Positions 61,301 through 64,000 of a stretch of 64,000 bases of DNA are shown here, piece after piece. The notes below the pieces were generated by a model. The model worked only from the letters and a program-made list of their open reading frames with translations, was not told the DNA's origin and made no database searches. The stretch spans positions 19,846,599 through 19,910,598 of the forward strand of contig NC_088177.1 of NCBI RefSeq assembly GCF_028769735.1. Reading direction: 5' to 3'. Source of the stretch: Zonotrichia leucophrys gambelii (taxonomy: Eukaryota; Chordata; Aves; Passeriformes; Passerellidae). Numbering within the stretch: the stretch's first letter is position 1; each line of letters opens with the position of its first letter. A program made the translations under genes and the position numbers.

Positions 61301-64000
61301 TCCCACTTTTACTCATGACTCCAGGTACTAAAATTAATTTGCAATGGTTAAGACTGCCTATGTTTAACTGCAAACCTACTGTTAAACTGTTGCCACCATG
61401 GGGCCCAAGACAATAAGCTTGATTCCTTAGAGCACACCCACATCACTCAGATCACCATCACTACATTAGCTTTGTCTTGAGGACTTCAAATTTAATATTA
61501 ATCATGCTTGTGTTCTTTAATTTCTAATCTGCTAATACAATTACAACAAATTACATTCACAGGCAGACATCCTGTTTAAAAGAAGAACATGACAAAGTAA
61601 GGTCTGACCTGGCAGTACAAGTTCATCCTTGCTGTCCTTTTGCAGCAGCTCATCAAGGGCACGCTGGGGAAGATATCCTAAGATGCCCAGTGAATACACT
61701 GCCTTCAGCAGCTCTATGTTGGAAATCTGAGGCAGACACTTGTTCAAGCAGCTATGAAGAATCTCAAAAAACCTTTTCCAAAAGGAGAAGAAAAGTATCT
61801 AAGTACACAAATAAGGCTACATGAAGTACATATTTCTATCAAAAATACAACTTAGAAATCTTTATTATCTTGTATCATTGTATTTTGTGTTAACTAACAT
61901 TAGTGTTTGATTCTTACTTTGAGGATACAGCTACCTATCAACAGATTTAGTAACATGGTCAGTCTAGAACCTGTTTAGTCTTTCAGTTAGAGGAAAAAAA
62001 ATATTTAGAAAAAATATTAAAAGACACAGCAATTAACCTTACAGATGAATGAAAGAGGATTATGAGCTCTTTCACAAATAAAATTAAATATTAGATGCCA
62101 TGCATTACTCTGTAATGACTATGTAACATTATCAGGCACTCCAAAGGAAAACTTACAGATGCTTTTGGACTCTGGGAACATGGTTGAGTCGTGAATACAC
62201 TCGAAGAACAGTCAAAAGGTTTTTCAAGTTAAGGAAATCAGGGTCTTCTGTCACCTTCTCAGCAAAAACATCCAGCAACTCAGTAGGCTGAAAGCCAAGT
62301 GTCTCACAGGCAGAGAGGAAAAGGATAATCTAAAAGAAAAGACAGTTTTATAAGTCAAAAAAAACCCAATGAAGTTGATCCTACCTGTTGATTTCATAGA
62401 AGACATTTCAAATGAAAGCAAATTTTTCAAAATTTTTGTTTCTTTACTTATCAATAAATAGAACAGCATTTAAAAATGTAACAGCTTCATCAGATTAGTA
62501 TTCATAAACATTTGTTCTCCAAAGATCAAGGACAAACATGAAGAAAGGTAAGATGGAAGCATCAAATACTCTATTAGTATTGCTATAAATTGTTTGGTCT
62601 CAAAAAATTTACCTGTCTTTTGTCCCAAAGGTAGGCAGTAGAATGAATGTAGTCTGCTAATGCTGAAAACAGTTTCACATTACGGTACTGGACAGTGTGA
62701 CAAGCTTCCAGAATGAGAATTAACTGCCGAAATGGAACATCATGGACATTTTCTGCAACAGAAGATCAAGGAAGGACAAATTATAAAAAGCAATGGGAGC
62801 TGTAGGTTGGAGACATTGAGACATTGCAGGAACAGTTTGGTTAAGGGGTGGAGGAAGGGAAAAATATGATAAGAAACTGTGGAAGATTCTGACTAGATAG
62901 GCAAAGCTCAAATGAGCTAAAACACATTAAAAAACTGAGAGACAGAAGAAAGCAAACTGAGCCAGAATCAAGCTACAATACATCAATCAGCAAAAGGGAA
63001 CATATTAACAAAATAAGTAAGAAGACTGTGTTCCCAGGATGCCTTCTGTTCCGGGATTTTTGATTTTCAGCATGCACCAAAAAAATGCTGAAGAAAGTCA
63101 CTGCTCCCTCTGTGTATGCCACCTGGCCTATGTGCTGAGTGTGGTGGAGGTCCTATGGGAGAAGGCAGGATGTGCAATTAAACATTGTGCCTTAACATAT
63201 ATGAATGACCAGGACAAATAACAACTGTACAAGCAGCCTCAACACTTCTGGGTAATTTCTATTAAGAATGCTATTTTGCTACTTTCATGCTTTTTGATAC
63301 ACAAATTCTTATGTATTTTAAGCATGAATCAACACATACTGACCACATATACTTAAGCAATGTATTGGAAAGGTACAGAGAGAGGTGAAAGCATTAGCTT
63401 TCATTTAATATTTTTGTGGGATACAGCATGAGGCTATTAAGCAGTACTCAATAATTAAATCCAGTAATCAAGGAAATGCTATTTTCCCTTTAGTTTACCA
63501 ACTAATTACACAAAGTCACCAATCCATCCTGTAAGTTGCCAATTTCCAATTCAGATTTGTTATAAAATTTTATTTGAAATCTCTTTTCCTTGCTAAATTG
63601 AATTCTTTTTCTTAAATCCTGTGTACAGAAAAAATTAAAGAAAAATATGTAAGTCAGATAAATGTTAAGAAGGGCAGAGATGACAAGAGCTATTTGCTTT
63701 TATTATTGATCAGTAATTTTCTGTCCTGCTGCTTGTCAAATGGCTCCACATAACTAAAATATCCTGTAAAACAAAGACGTTTCCTGAGTTTTAAAGGAAA
63801 TCAGAAAAGGGAGATGAGACAATAATTAGAAAGAATTTGGTATAAGGAAGGGAAATTTAATTAACATATTTTTTTCTTACCCTGGATCTTTTTACTGCAG
63901 GGATTCAGGATTGGAAGAGAACAATAATTCATTGCAGCAAGAGCCAAAAACATACGCAGCGCATTCGGAAAAGTCAAACCATCTATTTCTCTCAGAACTG
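58244..64000 (-). CDS. FASTKD2: FASTKD2, last eight coding exons (5' part beyond the window)
   Basis: FAST kinase domain-containing protein 2, a mitochondrial RNA-granule protein that in human binds 16S rRNA and ND6 mRNA and is needed for mitoribosome assembly and respiratory-chain function. Eight exons with consistent phases encode 377 residues up to the stop, a bit over half of the usual roughly 700; the N-terminus and mitochondrial targeting sequence lie past 64000. The first exons here fall in the FAST-type helical repeats. The last four exons carry the C-terminal RAP domain: [22 protein letters not shown], then [35 protein letters not shown] and [13 protein letters not shown], matching the human FASTKD2 C-terminus in order and spacing. 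Human FASTKD2 is also CPO's neighbour. No frameshift or premature stop is seen. One donor (exon ending 59955) is weak: GTGGTT. Confidence 0.96.
58809..58923 (-). CDS. FASTKD2: FASTKD2 internal exon (RAP domain core)
   Basis: [20 protein letters not shown], then [18 protein letters not shown], the most conserved block of the RAP domain (human: AYCLGSSHPRG...MKMRHLNAMGFHVIL). Donor CTG|GTGAGA. Confidence 0.97.
59955..60039 (-). CDS. FASTKD2: FASTKD2 internal exon (RAP domain)
   Basis: [20 protein letters not shown] through RVQ, plus AG that joins the next exon as Arg. The donor is GAG|GTGGTTTT, a poor match beyond the GT, but the only one that keeps the RAP reading frame. Confidence 0.9.
60096..60147. 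repeat. Two adjacent short palindromes in a FASTKD2 intron
   Basis: ATTTGAAC/GTTCAAAT (60096-60103, 60113-60120) and TTCAAATGA/TCATTTGAA (60125-60133, 60139-60147). Confidence 0.8.
60887..61105 (-). CDS. FASTKD2: FASTKD2 internal exon (RAP domain start)
   Basis: 72 codons from [19 protein letters not shown] to [10 protein letters not shown], where the RAP domain begins. Acceptor CTTTTTCAG, donor TTG|GTATGA. Confidence 0.95.
61609..61772 (-). CDS. FASTKD2: FASTKD2 internal exon
   Basis: [20 protein letters not shown], then [15 protein letters not shown] through DELVLP, resembling the human NKCLPQIS...LGILGY segment. Donor CCAG|GTCAGA. Confidence 0.95.
62157..62329 (-). CDS. FASTKD2: FASTKD2 internal exon
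   Basis: [20 protein letters not shown] through [11 protein letters not shown]; 57 codons plus two bases. Donor ATCT|GTAAGT. Confidence 0.93.
62613..62752 (-). CDS. FASTKD2: FASTKD2 internal exon
   Basis: Acceptor GTTGCAG, then [20 protein letters not shown] through YLWDKRQ; 2 + 46 codons. Donor ACAG|GTAAAT. Confidence 0.93.
63881..64000 (-). CDS. FASTKD2: FASTKD2 exon, partial at window edge
   Basis: Reads [24 protein letters not shown] and on to SKKIQ, then G that joins the next exon as Glu. Donor AGG|GTAAGA. It is open to the window edge. Confidence 0.92.

Overview
The window is nuclear DNA of a vertebrate, most likely a bird. Split genes with GT/AG introns are spread over AT-rich, low-CpG DNA. 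A 5'-truncated CR1 LINE ends in the avian-type ATTCTATGA tail. The gene order KLF7?-CPO-FASTKD2 is the order known from the human 2q33 region, read in the opposite orientation. The species cannot be named from the sequence. There are no bacterial operons, CRISPR arrays or intact mobile elements.

Layout. (1) 1 to about 3330: what looks like the long 3' UTR of a plus-strand gene ending at AATAAA 3310-3315; by gene order this should be KLF7, but no KLF7 coding sequence lies in the window. (2) About 3.3-32.7 kb: intergenic DNA with one CR1 fragment (5357-5782), simple repeats, a GC/CpG-rich patch near 7.3-7.5 kb and small tandem duplications; I find no convincing gene here. (3) 32.7-46.4 kb, minus strand: a complete 11-exon carboxypeptidase O gene (CPO), which I assembled exon by exon; all phases join and give a 453-residue protein with signal peptide, full M14 propeptide, catalytic domain and a GPI-type hydrophobic tail. 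A TATA-like box and two HNF1-like sites in a 34-bp tandem duplication lie just upstream. (4) 46.5-58.2 kb: intergenic, with a notable 87-nt inverted repeat at 50.1 kb. (5) 58.2-64.0 kb, minus strand: the last eight exons (one partial) of FASTKD2, 377 codons through the C-terminal RAP domain.

The genes do not form a pathway: CPO is a digestive ectoenzyme of the intestinal brush border, and FASTKD2 is a mitochondrial RNA-granule protein. CPO is downstream of FASTKD2 on the same strand and faces the putative KLF7 tail-to-tail. The most interesting observations are that this CPO keeps a complete activation propeptide, which human CPO lacks; that its proximal promoter carries duplicated HNF1-like sites; and that FASTKD2 has a poly(A) signal abutting its stop codon. 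I see no evidence for a wholly new system here.
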